DNA from: Chelydra serpentina
Lineage: Eukaryota > Chordata > Testudines > Chelydridae
Direction: 5' to 3'
Length of the DNA: 64,000 nt
NCBI GenBank assembly: GCA_037349315.1
Contig: JBAIAC010000035.1
Coordinates: 13,220,501-13,284,500, forward strand
Numbering within the stretch: position 1 is the stretch's first letter; each line of letters starts with the position of its first letter. Below are positions 11,026 through 22,296 of this stretch, piece after piece. The notes under the pieces were generated by a model. The model searched no databases. It was not told the DNA's origin and worked only from the letters and a program-made list of their open reading frames with translations. The position numbers were made by a program, and so were the translations under genes.

Positions 11026-13053
11026 CTAGAAAAATTAACAAGTTAATATTTTTACTTGCTATAAACAATCAACATTTTTTTAAAAGGAAACATTGGTTGA
11101 AACAAAAAAGCATCATAAATTAAGAATGATATTTTGTTCAATGTAAATTTTTCAGTAAGGAGAGAGAAATCATCTACATAAGTAAACAAAGAAAATAAGA
11201 CCTTGGGAAAAACAGGAAGGTTTCTTTTTGGGTTATTTTGTGTCTGTTTAACGGGTTTTGGTTGATTATCACATGTCTTTTTGGTCTTTTAACTAATCTC
11301 AAATTCACCTTTAGTTTAAAATCTAATACATCTTTTAGGAGACTAAAGGTCTGATCCAAACCCCATTAACATCTATGGGAATATTCACATGCCTAAAGCT
11401 AAAAATGTGCAAAAGTGCTTTGCTGGATGGGAGACAGAGCACTCAGTACTTTGCAGGATTGAGCCCCTAAAGAGTTTACAATGATGGCTGAGGACAAGAT
11501 GGAGCAGGTAGGCGAAACAAACAAACAGGGGCGAGAGAAGAGGATGGTCAAACAATTATATAAATATGATTTGTATAGACTAGATGTCTGCACAATTTGT
11601 AGGCACAGAGGATAAAATTCTGTCCCTTTGTAGTCAACAGGAATTTTGCCATTGAGTTCAAAGGGGCCAGGATTTTGTCCAGATTTGTTTTGGTTTTGTT
11701 AATGCAGACAAATAAGCAGACCTGTAGTAGTAATCTCAGGTTTCCGCCCACGTAACCATTATCAGAAATATACCAATAAACTTACTTTATCTGCTTTCTC
11801 TAATCTATCCATCAGAGACTTCATATTCATTTGCATCAGACGAAGACATTCCTTTGCCTTTGGCTCATCGTTAAATTTTTCTGTTAATTTTTTCAGATAT
11901 TCCTCAGTATTACTGAGGTAATCATGAGCACATTTGCACTATAATATAAAACAATGACAAAATTATATTCTACTCAAATTAAATATTAATCACTCACACA
12001 CAACTCAGTAACCAACTATATGCACTGCAGTTCATATGCTAGACAGAATAAAGCCCCAAATCTGCAAAGATTTACCACGTGTGCTTAACTTTATGCACAC
12101 GAGTGGTTCCATTAAATTCAATGAAACTACTCAGATGCAGAAAGTTAGGCCAATGAGTAAGCATTAAAAGGATCAGGACTTTTGAGGTTGTCTTGCTCCT
12201 ATGTGAATGTCAAAACTCTCATTGATTTCAGTGGTAATAGGATCAGATTTTTCATGGCATTGTTTAACAGTTTACTGTCCTCAATATTATTGGCATTAAA
12301 TATGACCCTGGAAGTCTATAACCATTCAATTAAAATGTAACAGAATTAATAATATTAATAATTAATTAAAAATGTTAAATATACTTGTATCTCAGATGAT
12401 TAACCTTTCAAATATACAAACTGCATTTAATCTATAGCAGTCTGTTAATATAATCTTTCTACTAAACTACATTACATATCTGCTACTGTCACTGAGTTCT
12501 CTTCTTTTTAATAGTGTGTTACATTACAGATAAATATAAATAATTTGCATTAGGTAGACTTCCATAATATGAAATAATTATAACAATAAAAAAACTTTAA
12601 AAAAAATTCTTACCTCACAATTCTTTAGTATTGGAAGAAAGATCTAAAATTTAAAAAAAAAAGGAATATTGTAAACAGATACTTTTAAATGTTCATTACC
12701 ATTGTTCATGAGCTCTAGCTTCATATCATCTTCATCTACATTTCTATTTCTGAACTTCCTTTGGGGAAGCAATTGCCGCATTGACTTCAGAAAAGGGTTC
12801 AACACACAGTACTTTGAACATTCAATTGTAAGAAACAAGAAACCATGTCTGTAAACCAGAGTTGAAAGCCGCGAACACCAACTTTATGCTACAATGCAAA
12901 ACAGCGAAAGAAACTGAAGGGAAAAAGGTCATGGCCCACCTGTTTTTCTGTCAAATTCACAAAAGCTTCCAAGTTTTCTTTAAATTCTTTTATCTCATTG
13001 CCCACAGAGAGTGAAAGGCAACTACTCAACAAGAACAAAGAGAGAAACAGCAT
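10912..13053 (-). CDS. IL5: Interleukin-5 precursor, four-exon gene (136 codons plus stop)
   Basis: Secreted short-chain four-helix cytokine; in mammals it is the homodimeric eosinophil growth factor. I assembled it from four phase-0 exons at 13053-12940, 12643-12614, 11938-11786 and 11025-10912, each with GT/AG junctions. It encodes a hydrophobic signal peptide (MLFLSLFLLSSCLSLSVGN), then helix A with an NLT glycosylation site. Exon 2 (IFLPILKNCE) mirrors the mammalian IPVPVHKN segment. The last exon keeps the mammalian pattern K.C....R....L.F...F....LN....I.S. Both IL5 inter-chain cysteines have counterparts (KC at the start of exon 3, SC in exon 4). Four extra mature cysteines are present. 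It lies upstream of RAD50 on the opposite strand, exactly as mammalian IL5 does. Length is close to mammalian IL5 (134 aa). Identity rests on synteny, exon structure and short motifs; a sauropsid-specific IL5-like paralogue is the main alternative. Confidence 0.85.
11786..11938 (-). CDS. IL5: IL5 exon 3 (helices B and C)
   Basis: 153 nt, 51 codons, phase 0 at both ends. The acceptor is TATTATAG, then TGCAAATG; the donor is GATAAA, then GTAAGT. It starts CKCAHDYL and ends DRLEKADK, with one further cysteine in KECL. It is longer than the mammalian exon 3 (129 nt). Confidence 0.85.
12614..12643 (-). CDS. IL5: IL5 exon 2 (30-nt micro-exon)
   Basis: Ten codons, IFLPILKNCE, flanked by AAATTTTAG and GTAAGA. 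Mammalian IL5 also has a tiny second exon (33 nt) with a matching I..P..KN pattern. This exon is too small to find by ORF length alone. Confidence 0.82.
12940..13053 (-). CDS. IL5: IL5 exon 1 (signal peptide, helix A)
   Basis: 38 codons from the second in-frame ATG, donor ACAG then GTGGGC. The first ATG (13086-13084) would add 11 residues before the hydrophobic core. It sits only about 22-32 nt below the TATA box, at or before the likely transcription start, so the ATG at 13053-13051 is preferred. It leaves a roughly 35-nt 5' UTR, like mammalian IL5. Confidence 0.82.
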
Positions 13054-13107
13054 TTTCACTTCTAGGAAAGCTTGTATTTGATTCATGCATTTTTGACATC
13101 AGAACCT

Positions 13108-13118
13108 CTTTATATATA
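13108..13118 (-). promoter_or_regulatory. IL5 TATA box
   Basis: Minus-strand TATATATAAAG, 55-65 bp upstream of the chosen ATG, predicting transcription start near 13088. Inducible Th2 cytokine genes characteristically have TATA promoters. Confidence 0.7.
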
Positions 13119-13153
13119 CTCACCTACACCTTGCATATTAAATGAACTGTGTA

Positions 13154-13187
13154 TGATAAAGGGAAAATTTTCTCATATAGGAAAAGG
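13154..13187 (-). promoter_or_regulatory. Candidate GATA and NFAT-type sites upstream of IL5
   Basis: Plus-strand text shows TGATAA (13154-13159), GGAAAATTTTC (13162-13172) and AGGAAAAGG (13179-13187), about 65-100 bp upstream of the predicted start. TGATAA fits the GATA consensus WGATAR and GGAAAA is the NFAT core. Mammalian IL5 promoters have a functional GATA site near -70. Short motifs occur often by chance, so this is positional inference. Confidence 0.4.
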
Positions 13188-13189
13188 TA

Positions 13190-16100
13190 TAAGTACAGAG
13201 TGCTAGTTATTTTACATATTGTGGGAGGCCTCACTGTGGGAGATGGGGGTTTCCTTTCACTCTGACATCAAAAAGGGAAAAATACCTTTGCAGATAAGAT
13301 TTTGTCATTTTGATGCATGATATCAAAAACTTTTACAAAGGAAATGGGAGTATTCCTCATGCTGTTAAATATAGATGTGTGATTCTGCTCTTGCTTTCAC
13401 ATCACAGACGTCACATTGGAAACCTGGACACCAGGGGAACTCTTGTGTTTGGTTTATTTTAGATGAGATCCTCCATTCAATGGGAGATTTGATTGCTGGA
13501 TCAGTTGTAAACCTGGTATTCTTCCTTGTAAATAATAAAAGCTCATTTTAAACACCCAAAGCATCTCTGAGCATTTTTTAAACTTTATTAACCTTGATTA
13601 TCCTTTGTGAAATGTAGTAGATATTATTATACCTTACAGATGGAGAAACCAAAGCACAGAGAGGGTGCTGACCAAAGTCAACTAGCTAATCCATGATAGA
13701 CATAATAGTAGAAACTAGCAACCAAAGCCCCCACTCTCCCTAAAATGTGTGTGTAGAGAAGTCTTTCAGTTTTGCAAGGGAAGGTGCATGTGCTGAAAAA
13801 TCAGTGGAGTCTGCATAAAGAACAAAAACTACTTTAATATGTTTGCCAAGTGCTTATTAGAAGACAAAAATTGGTCATAAAAAACTTGCTAAAAAAGATT
13901 AAACACATACCTCTGAACAACAGGATAGAAGAATCACCCTGTTTCTGTACTACAGAAGGTACTCTGATCTTTTCCCTACTTTATAGAGCCCTTTTAAAGG
14001 CAACAGAAGATGTATGTCACATAAACAAGTCAGCCCTCCATATAGCAGCAGAACTTATTTTCTGGATACTGTATTAATTTTATGAATAGATATGCTTTGT
14101 CTTGCAGAATATGGTGGCTAAAAATATTTAAACGTAAAAGCTATGGATTTGACTCCCATGATTAATTCTGACGTTCAGCAAAATAAAGATTCACTGAAGT
14201 GCAGAAACTCATTAATTGAATGAAAAGACCTGTTGGAATTCTTAAAGATAGGAGTGCTTGCCTACACTATCATCCACAAATAGGATATCCTAGGCTCAGC
14301 TAGAGGTAGAGGGACAAAAAGAGGCAGCAGTAGGTTTGAGCAACTGGCAAGGAAGACAGAGATAAAAACATTTTCTCTGGTTAGAAGAGATTTCCTTTTC
14401 GCACAGTGTAGAGCTGAAACAGGAACTGATGTTAATTATCTGTTTTACTATTACAAATAAAATAAAATGTTTCTTCTAGACAGATGGGGGACAGGTGCTA
14501 TGTCACACTTTATCATCATCATCTGGATTACAGTAGCATCTACAATGTGCTAAGCACTTTCCAGACATTTAAGATGCTTGCCCCAATTTGCTTACAATCC
14601 AAGAAGACTAGCATTATATGTGGCTTGTGGGAGAGGGATAAAATGTGCAATATTTTTTGAACATCAGTTGGCAGTTTCTTGTAGGCATCATGATGGGTCT
14701 TGAAAAGGAATTTGAAAGAAAAGAGGGTTGTGGCATTATGGGTTCATAATGAGATGGTATGGAAAAATATGCAAAGACAGCTGTGGAACATGAGTTTCCG
14801 TGGACCTCTTCTCCCATTATGATGTCTCTAGCCTAATGGGGAAAAAATCCATATCTAAGTCTTTAATTGTCAATATTATTTACTGCAACTGTGTGATTGT
14901 TATGGCTTTCAGGCCATACTCGTCATGGTGGGCAGTCTGAACTTAGGGGCCACAACTCCACATTAATATCTTGATATGACTACAAATCTGTTCAGCTTTT
15001 TAAACTCAAAACATTTCTGGAAATCTGAACTCTGTTCTGAGTGCCAGCCAAAGAAGACTGCTCAAGAATAATGCAATGCACTCCCACTATCTCATCCCTC
15101 AATGACTCCTATACTGAGTTAGGTTCTAAGCTGCATGTTAATTGGGAGATAATAAATTGTAATTCAGAACAACAGAAAATGCTAGAATGGATAAAGTCTC
15201 TCCTGAAAGAAACATTGGTAGGAAATTATTAAAGACAGACCCTCACAAAAAGCAACGAGGAAAAACTGTACCCCTGAGAGAAAACAGAGACAACAGAGTT
15301 GTCCAGCTATACCGAAAGGAGGACAGGAGACATTTGATATGGGTTTAATCAGGCTGCAACTTTATTATTAGATGTCTGGGACTACCTGGCAAATAAAAAT
15401 GTACAGTGCAGGTAATTCCACTTAAAGGTGTAGTGCAGTCTATGGCATTGCATTATGTAGCAACCAGACCATGATCAAGACAGTAATGACAAATAGGCAC
15501 AAGGGATCAAGCCCCAAACATATCATATAATTCTGTTCTGTGTGAGTTGTACCTGCCCTTGACAGCTAATGGATCTGACTTGTACTTACACTTGGCTTGG
15601 CAGAATTCAGTTTTTATTTTTAAGCATTTTTTATATTTTTATCAATGTAAGTGTTCATAGTTGTATGAAATTATGGGGTGGTCAGGCAGTGAGGGCAGTT
15701 GGAAAATAATTATTTAATGATAGATGTTGAAATTCAAAAAGTTTAAGCTTTATAATAATTAAAACACAAACTGTCATCACATGTCAAAATATACAAAGTA
15801 AACATCCTTAAATCAAACTCTAAGAAGTTCTCAAGCAGTATTTTTCTTACTTTGCCTATTTGTGAATTTTGATTATTATCAATAGAAATATTTTTCATTG
15901 TTTTGTGTGTGTATGGTGAAATAGACATTTACTGATAAGTCTAATACTTCAAAGCCTATTCAAACTCCATGAATACCTTTTCATTATCACTCACAATGAT
16001 TTAATCAGTGGAGTTATCCCTGGACTAAGCTCATAGTCATTTCCTGAATTATCAGCTACAAAACTAGTCTCAGGTCAGAACTCATGATGAGGTCTAAACC

Positions 16101-17339
16101 AACTTCATCTGTCATTTATCTGTCAATCTCTTAAACCAGAGATGAGTCTGATGGAAAGTACAGATTCTGAAAGTTTGGGGATGTTTAAATATAAAAGGTT
16201 GTTCCTCTCATTGTAGAAATAAGGACCAGTTGCAAAACTCAGATCCAGCTTAAGATTTCAAATCTTAAAGGATGTTGAGATCCAGGTCCATCTCTAGTAT
16301 AGACCCAAAGTATATTAAATGTATGTAATGAACTATATTCATGAAATGTTAAGGTTACAAGTTCAAACACCAAAAAGTCAGCAAATGCAAAAGGTAAAGT
16401 TTTCAGAGGTACCCAGAAAAGCACAGGAGAGGTCTAGGGATTTTTAGTGGGTGAAGCTCCTTGCAATGGGGGTGGGGGTACATCTCTTCTTTTTCTCCCC
16501 ATTGTGAGCAGGGTCAGATCTGAAAGTTATGATAGTGACTTGAACTCTTAGTTCTTTATCCCAGCAATCCTTGACAGTAACCAGCTGCCTCACTGCTTCA
16601 GTATCTGCCACTGTATCCAAAGATTGACAAACACATTAGCAGGTTGTTACTGTTACGCCTTCTCTAGGTGTAGCTCCTACTTTGTGTTTTATAAATACCT
16701 GTTTATTCACTAAAAGTGGAATCCAAATGATTCCATATGTCTTAGTTATGACAGTCCAATACAGACTGCTGCTCATATGAAGAGTTCACTGTTATTTCTT
16801 GATTTGTTCTGTTCATGTGAGATAAATAATTCAGACTGAAAGTATCTGTTAACTGTTTGTGTACAGGAAAACATCTTAGATTCACCTTCAAAATTCTATG
16901 GGAGGGATGCATTTTGTGGCAATAGAATTACATGGGGTTTGACTAATACTTAGCAATTTCCCCCATTGGATAGATCAGGAAGCAACTTTTAATTGTTTCT
17001 AATTTTCTTATAATGTAGTTGGGTGTGTGTTTGTTTTCCAAATAAATAAATATACTAGTTTTTTAGTGAGGACTAGACACAGAAAACATTTGAAATTGTT
17101 TTTGTTCAGTGATGAGCAACAGAAATCTTAATTTTTTTTTCAGTGGAAAAAATTGTTGAGGTGTTTTTATTTTATTTCCTTCTCCAATAACCCAAACATA
17201 GCTCCACCTTTTTTTAAAACAGCACTTTTGGGCTGAGACCATGAAAAAATTCAGCCCACAAGAAGACTTTCAGAAAGTTACGACAACTAAAATCAGGGAT
17301 TTGTAATGGAGATGTTATTGCAACCACAATGATAGTGTT
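13190..17339. other. Intergenic region between IL5 and the RAD50 promoter
   Basis: AT-rich, relatively repeat-poor DNA. No complete gene is supported. Two plus-strand open frames (13850-14077 and about 15041-15235) lack start context, introns that join them, or a clear family; the second is discussed as a finding. A SINE-tail fragment lies near 14520-14605. Confidence 0.5.
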
Positions 17340-17870
17340 TAGGAACATAAAGATTGCCATACTGGATCAGACCAATGGACTCTCTAGTCTGGTATCCTAT
17401 TTCCAACAGTGGCTGATACTAGCATCTTCAGAGGAAGGTGTAAAATCTACATAATAGACAATTATACAATAGTGTGCCTATGGGGAAAATATTTTCCTAC
17501 TCAAGGTGGTTAAGAAAAGGCTATATAGCTAGGTTTTCATACTGCAGTAGTGGTATTTTTAGCACCTAAATAATACAGTGATTAGTGTTAAATAAGGATG
17601 TAAGAGACCAATACTTGTACTAAAACATGAGGGTTTAGATCCCTTATAATTATTTATCCTATGTAATGTAACTGAAGGTATTCTAAAATCCATCTTGTTT
17701 AGGTTCTTATGCCATGCCCACCACCATGACATTACTCCTCTACATGTTTGATCCTTTTTTGAATCCTATTAAATCCTTAGTTTCAATAACACCTCATGGC
17801 ACTGAGATTAATAAATTAATTGCACTACACTAATCTCTAAACACTATTTATTTTCCAGGTAGATTTAAAG
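17340..17870. repeat. LINE-derived interspersed repeat fragments
   Basis: 17340-17460 begins TAGGAACATAAAGATTGCCA and continues with GGATCAGACCAATGG. About 17690-17870 continues with TTTTTTGAATCCTATTAAATC-like text. These match the style of a common turtle LINE 3' region, broken into pieces. Confidence 0.5.
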
Positions 17871-19385
17871 GACAGGTGGTTTTTGCCCCCAAAATAAAAT
17901 TTTAAAATAATAATCCTACAGTACGATACATTGCCATATTGTATTGTAATCCTACAATAAGCACTAATATTTTAAATGGGATTTTTATGTTTTTTGTATG
18001 ACTTTATAGACTTCTCATTCAAGTTCATAAATCGCCAACTCATACAATACTGTTTAGACTACAACCTGTAACCATTTCCTGGCTCAAGGTTGTCACTGAG
18101 GGAGATCAGCTGCATGGCTTACACTGACATCAGCGTCATGGTACAACCACTGCTCTGCCACGGATGTGCAAGCCCAGGCCATGAATGTAGGAAAAAGTCC
18201 CCTCAAGCACGCACAATTACCAAGAATATGGTTGGGATTATTTTGCCATGTAAAGTGCATAGCTCAGCTCTGCTGGCACTCTTGCCCACCGACCTGGAAC
18301 ATCATTTATCTTAGGTTTTAACCGGAATAATTATCTTGACAGTACTGAAGTGCTGAACAGAGTAAGTGGATTTAAAAATAAAAACAAAAGCCTGTGTTCT
18401 CAGCAAACAACCTCTTAGTTTAGGTAGACTTTCACGAAAAGGAGGGACTGTGCTGGATTCTGAAACTGGACAGACTAGAGCATATTCTGATCTCTAACAG
18501 GGGTGTTCTATAACCTACGGCCAAACGCAGATAACATCTAAACTTCATTTCCTTAGTGTGGGCAAACTGCTCTGGTGTCCCTGATGTGTGAGGTAGTCTT
18601 GGGGAGTGGGGGTTGTACATGATAAAATAATCTAGTTTCAGCCTATTAAGGATTTTAAAGATTTAGACCAAAAAACGAGTATCAACCAGCATAGAGTGCA
18701 GAGCATTTGTCCAATGAGTTCCTTGTGGCTCACCTGACTCAGAAGGCTAACTGCTTTGTTTTGGACAACCCAAAGTTTTTGCCTGGCCTTGGTTGCTAAA
18801 GCCGAAGTAGTGAGAGTTCAAGCCTAGAGGTGACTTGACATCAGGGAGGCAGCATGTACTGATCTAAAATAATAATTAGTTATTTAGACAGCTTTAATAC
18901 ACCTATTCTCAGATCTTCAGAGTTGGATTAAATAACGTCTTTCAATAAAGAGCAACCGCACCCCGGTCAGCCCCTATCAGTAACCCAAGGATGGCCCACA
19001 GTCAGGTGACCAAACTGCTGTGGAAAGCTGGTTAAGAAATTGTAGTTTTTATTGAAAAAAATATTTTTCACAATTTCTCAGGATTTTCCCCTCCCTCCCA
19101 TTCCCCATATCCAATGTTGCCATGGAAAAAGGAAACAAGGGGGGAAAGAAGGGAGTGAAGAAAAAAGGGAGATGGGGACTGACTGAACAAATGGACAATT
19201 CAGAGAACACAAAAAATTTCCCAACAACAACTCATTTAGAAAAAAGAGCATGGGGGAGGGAGGGGGCGGAGTGAATGTTTAATGAAAAAGGTTGACATGC
19301 TCTATTGCTGTATCTTGTACTATGCCCTGAAGATCATCCCTGGGGGAGGGTGGGAAGAGAATGAGGTAGTTACAAGGGGAACTAG
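17871..19385. other. Intergenic, no gene supported
   Basis: Short frames at 18090-18314 (plus) and 18620-18432 (minus) have no recognisable domain. The stretch 18640-18860 may be an ancient LINE fragment. A purine-rich tract spans about 19130-19270. Confidence 0.4.
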
Positions 19386-19790
19386 GGGGCGGAGGTAGAT
19401 AGTAGGGAAACTGATATAGGTATGGGGCAGATGGGGGTCTGAAGAGGGTGTCCTGGGGAGGTTGATATGGGGGGATCTGAGATGGGTATACTGGGGGTTG
19501 TTATGGGCATGGGTGGTTGATATGGGCACGGGGAGAGGGTCTGAGGTGGGTATAGTGGGGGGTTGAAATGGACATGGGGATGATGGGAGTCTGAGGTGGG
19601 TATGGGTGGTTGATACTGGCATGGTGAGAGGGTCTGAGGTGGGTATAGTGGGGGTTGATATGGGCATGGGGAAGATGCGGGATGTGTGAGGTGGGTATAG
19701 TGGGGGCTGATATAAATGTGGGGGTCACTGGGAAAAGGGGGGTCTAAGATGGGTATACTGGGGTTTGATATGGGTAGGGGCAGCGAGTTA
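19386..19790. repeat. G-rich degenerate minisatellite (about 44-50 bp unit)
   Basis: Repeated units contain GTCTGAGGTGGGTATAGTG, GGGGTTGATATGGGCATGGG and variants, with many GGG/GGGG runs on the plus strand. The same unit reappears at about 20553-20605, beyond the C-rich block, so the tract appears to have been split. The long minus-strand frames crossing it (such as 20269-19382) are repeat artefacts. Confidence 0.8.
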
Positions 19791-19794
19791 TATA

Positions 19795-20550
19795 CACTCG
19801 TGTTGCCTGGGCTCCAGCAATATTCAGGGCCCGGGGCCCCGGCTCCATCAAAGTTTGGGGCTGGGCCGCCCCTGGCCCCACCTGCCACGCCTCCCCCGGC
19901 CCCACCTGCCACGCCTCCCCCGGCCTCCCCTTGCTGCTCCCGTGCACCCCAGATCAGAGCACCCCAGGGTGAATGTGCTGCCGGGGAAGAGCTCGCTGCT
20001 CCCGGTAGGGAAAGGGCTGAGGGGAGTCGAGTCCTCCTCTCTGGCCCCAGTCCCAGGGCAGCCTGCCTGCACCCCAAACCCATCGCCAGTCCTGCCCCAC
20101 CCCAGAGCCGACACCCCCAGCCAGAGCCCTCACCCCACACCCCAGCCCTCTGCCATATAGCCTGAGCCGCCACCCACACCTCAATCCCCTCATCCCCAGT
20201 CCCAGCCAGAGTCAACACCCCCAGAGTCCTCACCCCCATACCCCAAACCTGAGCCCCCTCCTGCATCATGAACCCTCATCCCCACCCCACAGCCTTCACC
20301 CCAACCCTCTGCCACCACAGCCGAGCCCCCTCCCATACCCCAAACCACTCATCCCCAGCCCTGCACCCCTCCCCCAAACTTCCTCCCAGAGCCTGCACCC
20401 TGCACCCCAATCCCCAGCCCAGGGCCTGCACCCCAGACCTCCTCCCCGACCCAAACTCCCTCCCAGAGCCTTGGGCAGGTGGGGGGTGGAGTTTGGGCTG
20501 GGGCAGGTTTGGGGCACCACCACCATCTCGACAATCCTGCCACCCCCGGA
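19795..20550. repeat. C-rich interspersed repeat with internal tandem units
   Basis: Contains a near-perfect 27-bp duplication (CCCCACCTGCCACGCCTCCC, 19877 onward), then a degenerate series of CCCCAGCC, GAGCCC and CTCACCCC motifs. It divides the G-rich minisatellite in two and resembles a widespread turtle repeat. No ORF in it looks protein-coding. Confidence 0.6.
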
Positions 20551-20589
20551 TGTGGGCCTGGGGAAGATGCGGGTGGGTATAGTGGGGTC

Positions 20590-20990
20590 TGAGATCGGTG
20601 TGGGACCCATTGGTGCCCGGCTAGGTTCCGTTCCAGGACCGTTCCCAGCGGGCCCGGGCGGCCGCTCTGTGGGGCGCGCAGCCCGGCCGGACGTGGGCGG
20701 AGGCCGCGCGCTCAGACCGGCTCAGGCGGGCGGGCTCCCTCCGTGAAGTGGGCGGGGCCGAGCTCGCGCTGGAGGCCGGGCAACAAGCAGCGTGAGCGGC
20801 GTTGCGGCCTGTTGTGAGGTGACCTGGGGCGCGGGGGGCTCTGCCGGGGGCGCCGTGGCCTGCCCGGGCTGGGGCTGGGGCTGTTGCCGGAGGGAATGGG
20901 GAGCACTGGGAAAGGCAGGCGAAGGGGGGGCGCTGGGCGGCCGCTCCCCGCCCCGGCGCTAGCTGGGCGCCTGGCTGGGGTATGATGGGT
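20590..20990 (+). promoter_or_regulatory. CpG island, probable RAD50 promoter and non-coding first exon
   Basis: Very high G+C with dense CpG, in contrast to the AT-rich surroundings, and an Sp1-type GC box TGGGCGGGGCC (20749-20759). It is the only CpG island between IL5 and RAD50. The first coding exon lies 3.4 kb downstream and begins after a splice acceptor (24197-24200), so a non-coding exon here is likely. Possible donors include GAG then GTGACC at 20816-20824. Which is used is inference. Confidence 0.65.
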
Positions 20991-21159
20991 CTGGAAAGGG
21001 GCCCTGGCGCCCCAGCCCCCGGTCACCGCCACACCCGGAAATGCCCCGGGTCCACCCCCCCCCCCACGTGCCATCCCCTGGGAATATCCACCCGCCACCC
21101 CGAGAAAGGGCCTGTGCCCAGCACCAGAACCTGCCATCCCTGCACATGCTGCATGCCTA

Positions 21160-22296
21160 CCCCCCACCTCCGGAAATGCCCCATGCCCACTCCAACCTGC
21201 CACCCCCAGAAATGCCCAATGCCCACCCCAATCCACCACCCCCAGAAATGCCCTGTGCCCATCCCCTAACCCGCCATCTCCAGAAATGCCCTGTGCCCAC
21301 CCCAATCCGCCACCCCAGAAATACCCTGTGCCCACCCCCTAACCCGCCATCTCCAGAAATGCCCTGTGCCCACCCCCTAACCTGCCATCTCCAGAAATGT
21401 CCTGTGCCCATCCCCTAACCCGCCATCTCCAGAAATGCCCTGTGCCCATCCCCTAACCCGCCATCTCCAGAAATGCCCTGTGCCCACCCCCTAACCCGCC
21501 ATCTCCAGAAATGCCCTGTGCCCACCCCCTAACCCGCCATCTCCAGAAATGTCCTGTGCCCACCCCAATCCGCCACATCAGAAATGCCCTGTGCCCACCC
21601 CCTAACCCGCCATCTCCAGATATGCCCTGTGCCCACCCCCTAACCCGCCATTTCCAGAAATGCCCTGTGCCCACCCCCTAACCTGCCATCTCCAGAAATG
21701 CCCTGTGCCCACCCCAATCTGCCACCCCAGAAATGCCCTGTGCCCATCCCCTAACCCGCCATCTCCAGAAATGCCCTGTGCCCACCCCAATCCGCCACCC
21801 CCAGAAATGCCCTGTGCCCACCCCAATCCACCACCCCCAGAAATGCCCTGTGCCCACCCCCTAACCCGCCATCTCCAGAAATGCCCTGTGCCCACCCCCT
21901 AACCCGCCATCTCCAGAAATGCCCTGTGCCCACCCCAATCTGCCACCCCAGAAATGCCCTGTGCCCATCCCCTAACCCGCCATCTCCAGAAATGCCCTGT
22001 GCCCACCCCAATCCGCCACCCCAGAAATGCCCTGTGCCCACCCCCTAACCCGCCATCTCCAGAAATGCCCTGTGCCCACCCCAATCCGCCACCCCAGAAA
22101 TACCCTGTGCCCACCCCCTAACCCACCATCTCCAGAAATGCCCTGTGCCCACCCCAATCCGCCACACCAGAAATACCCTGTGCCCACCCGCTAACCCACC
22201 ATCTCCAGAAATGCCCTGTGCCCACCCCAATCCGCCACACCAGAAATACCCTGTGCCCACCCCCTAACCCACCATCTCCAGAAATGCCCCATGCCT
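21160..22296. repeat. Minisatellite with 73-bp higher-order period
   Basis: Two alternating sub-units, 38 nt (GCCCTGTGCCCACCCCCTAA, then CCCGCCATCTCCAGAAAT) and 35 nt (GCCCTGTGCCCACCCCAATC, then CGCCACCCCAGAAAT), make a 73-bp dimer. The array is most regular from about 21750 to 22296. Degenerate units extend to about 21030 and 22780. It lies in the probable RAD50 intron 1. Because 73 is not a multiple of 3 and units lack stops, staggered open frames appear on both strands; they are not genes. Confidence 0.92.

Noticed and set aside
12644..12838. Open frame inside IL5 intron 1 as an extra exon
   Set aside because: Phase-compatible junctions would leave an intron of about 39 nt before exon 2, too short for vertebrate splicing, and exon 1 joins exon 2 well without it.
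10912..13086. Calling the minus-strand cytokine IL4 or IL13
   Set aside because: Six cysteines and a FERL-type last helix first suggested IL4. The exon 2 I..P..KN pattern, the last-exon alignment and the position and strand relative to RAD50 fit IL5 better.
13850..14077. 75-codon plus-strand frame as a cytokine exon
   Set aside because: It has no signal peptide, no good splice sites and only vague helix-like composition.
19382..20269. A 295-codon minus-strand open frame, the longest in the window
   Set aside because: It runs through G-rich and C-rich tandem repeats, is low-complexity (Pro/Thr/Ser and Gly-rich), and has counterparts in other frames on both strands. It is a stop-poor repeat, not a gene.
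20712..22260. Staggered open frames on both strands with Gly/Trp-rich or Pro/His/Cys-rich repeats
   Set aside because: They follow the 73-bp minisatellite, shift by exactly one period and have no start, splice or domain evidence.
21160..22296. Possible CRISPR-like array
   Set aside because: Units are contiguous without unique spacers, and the host is a vertebrate; this is a minisatellite.
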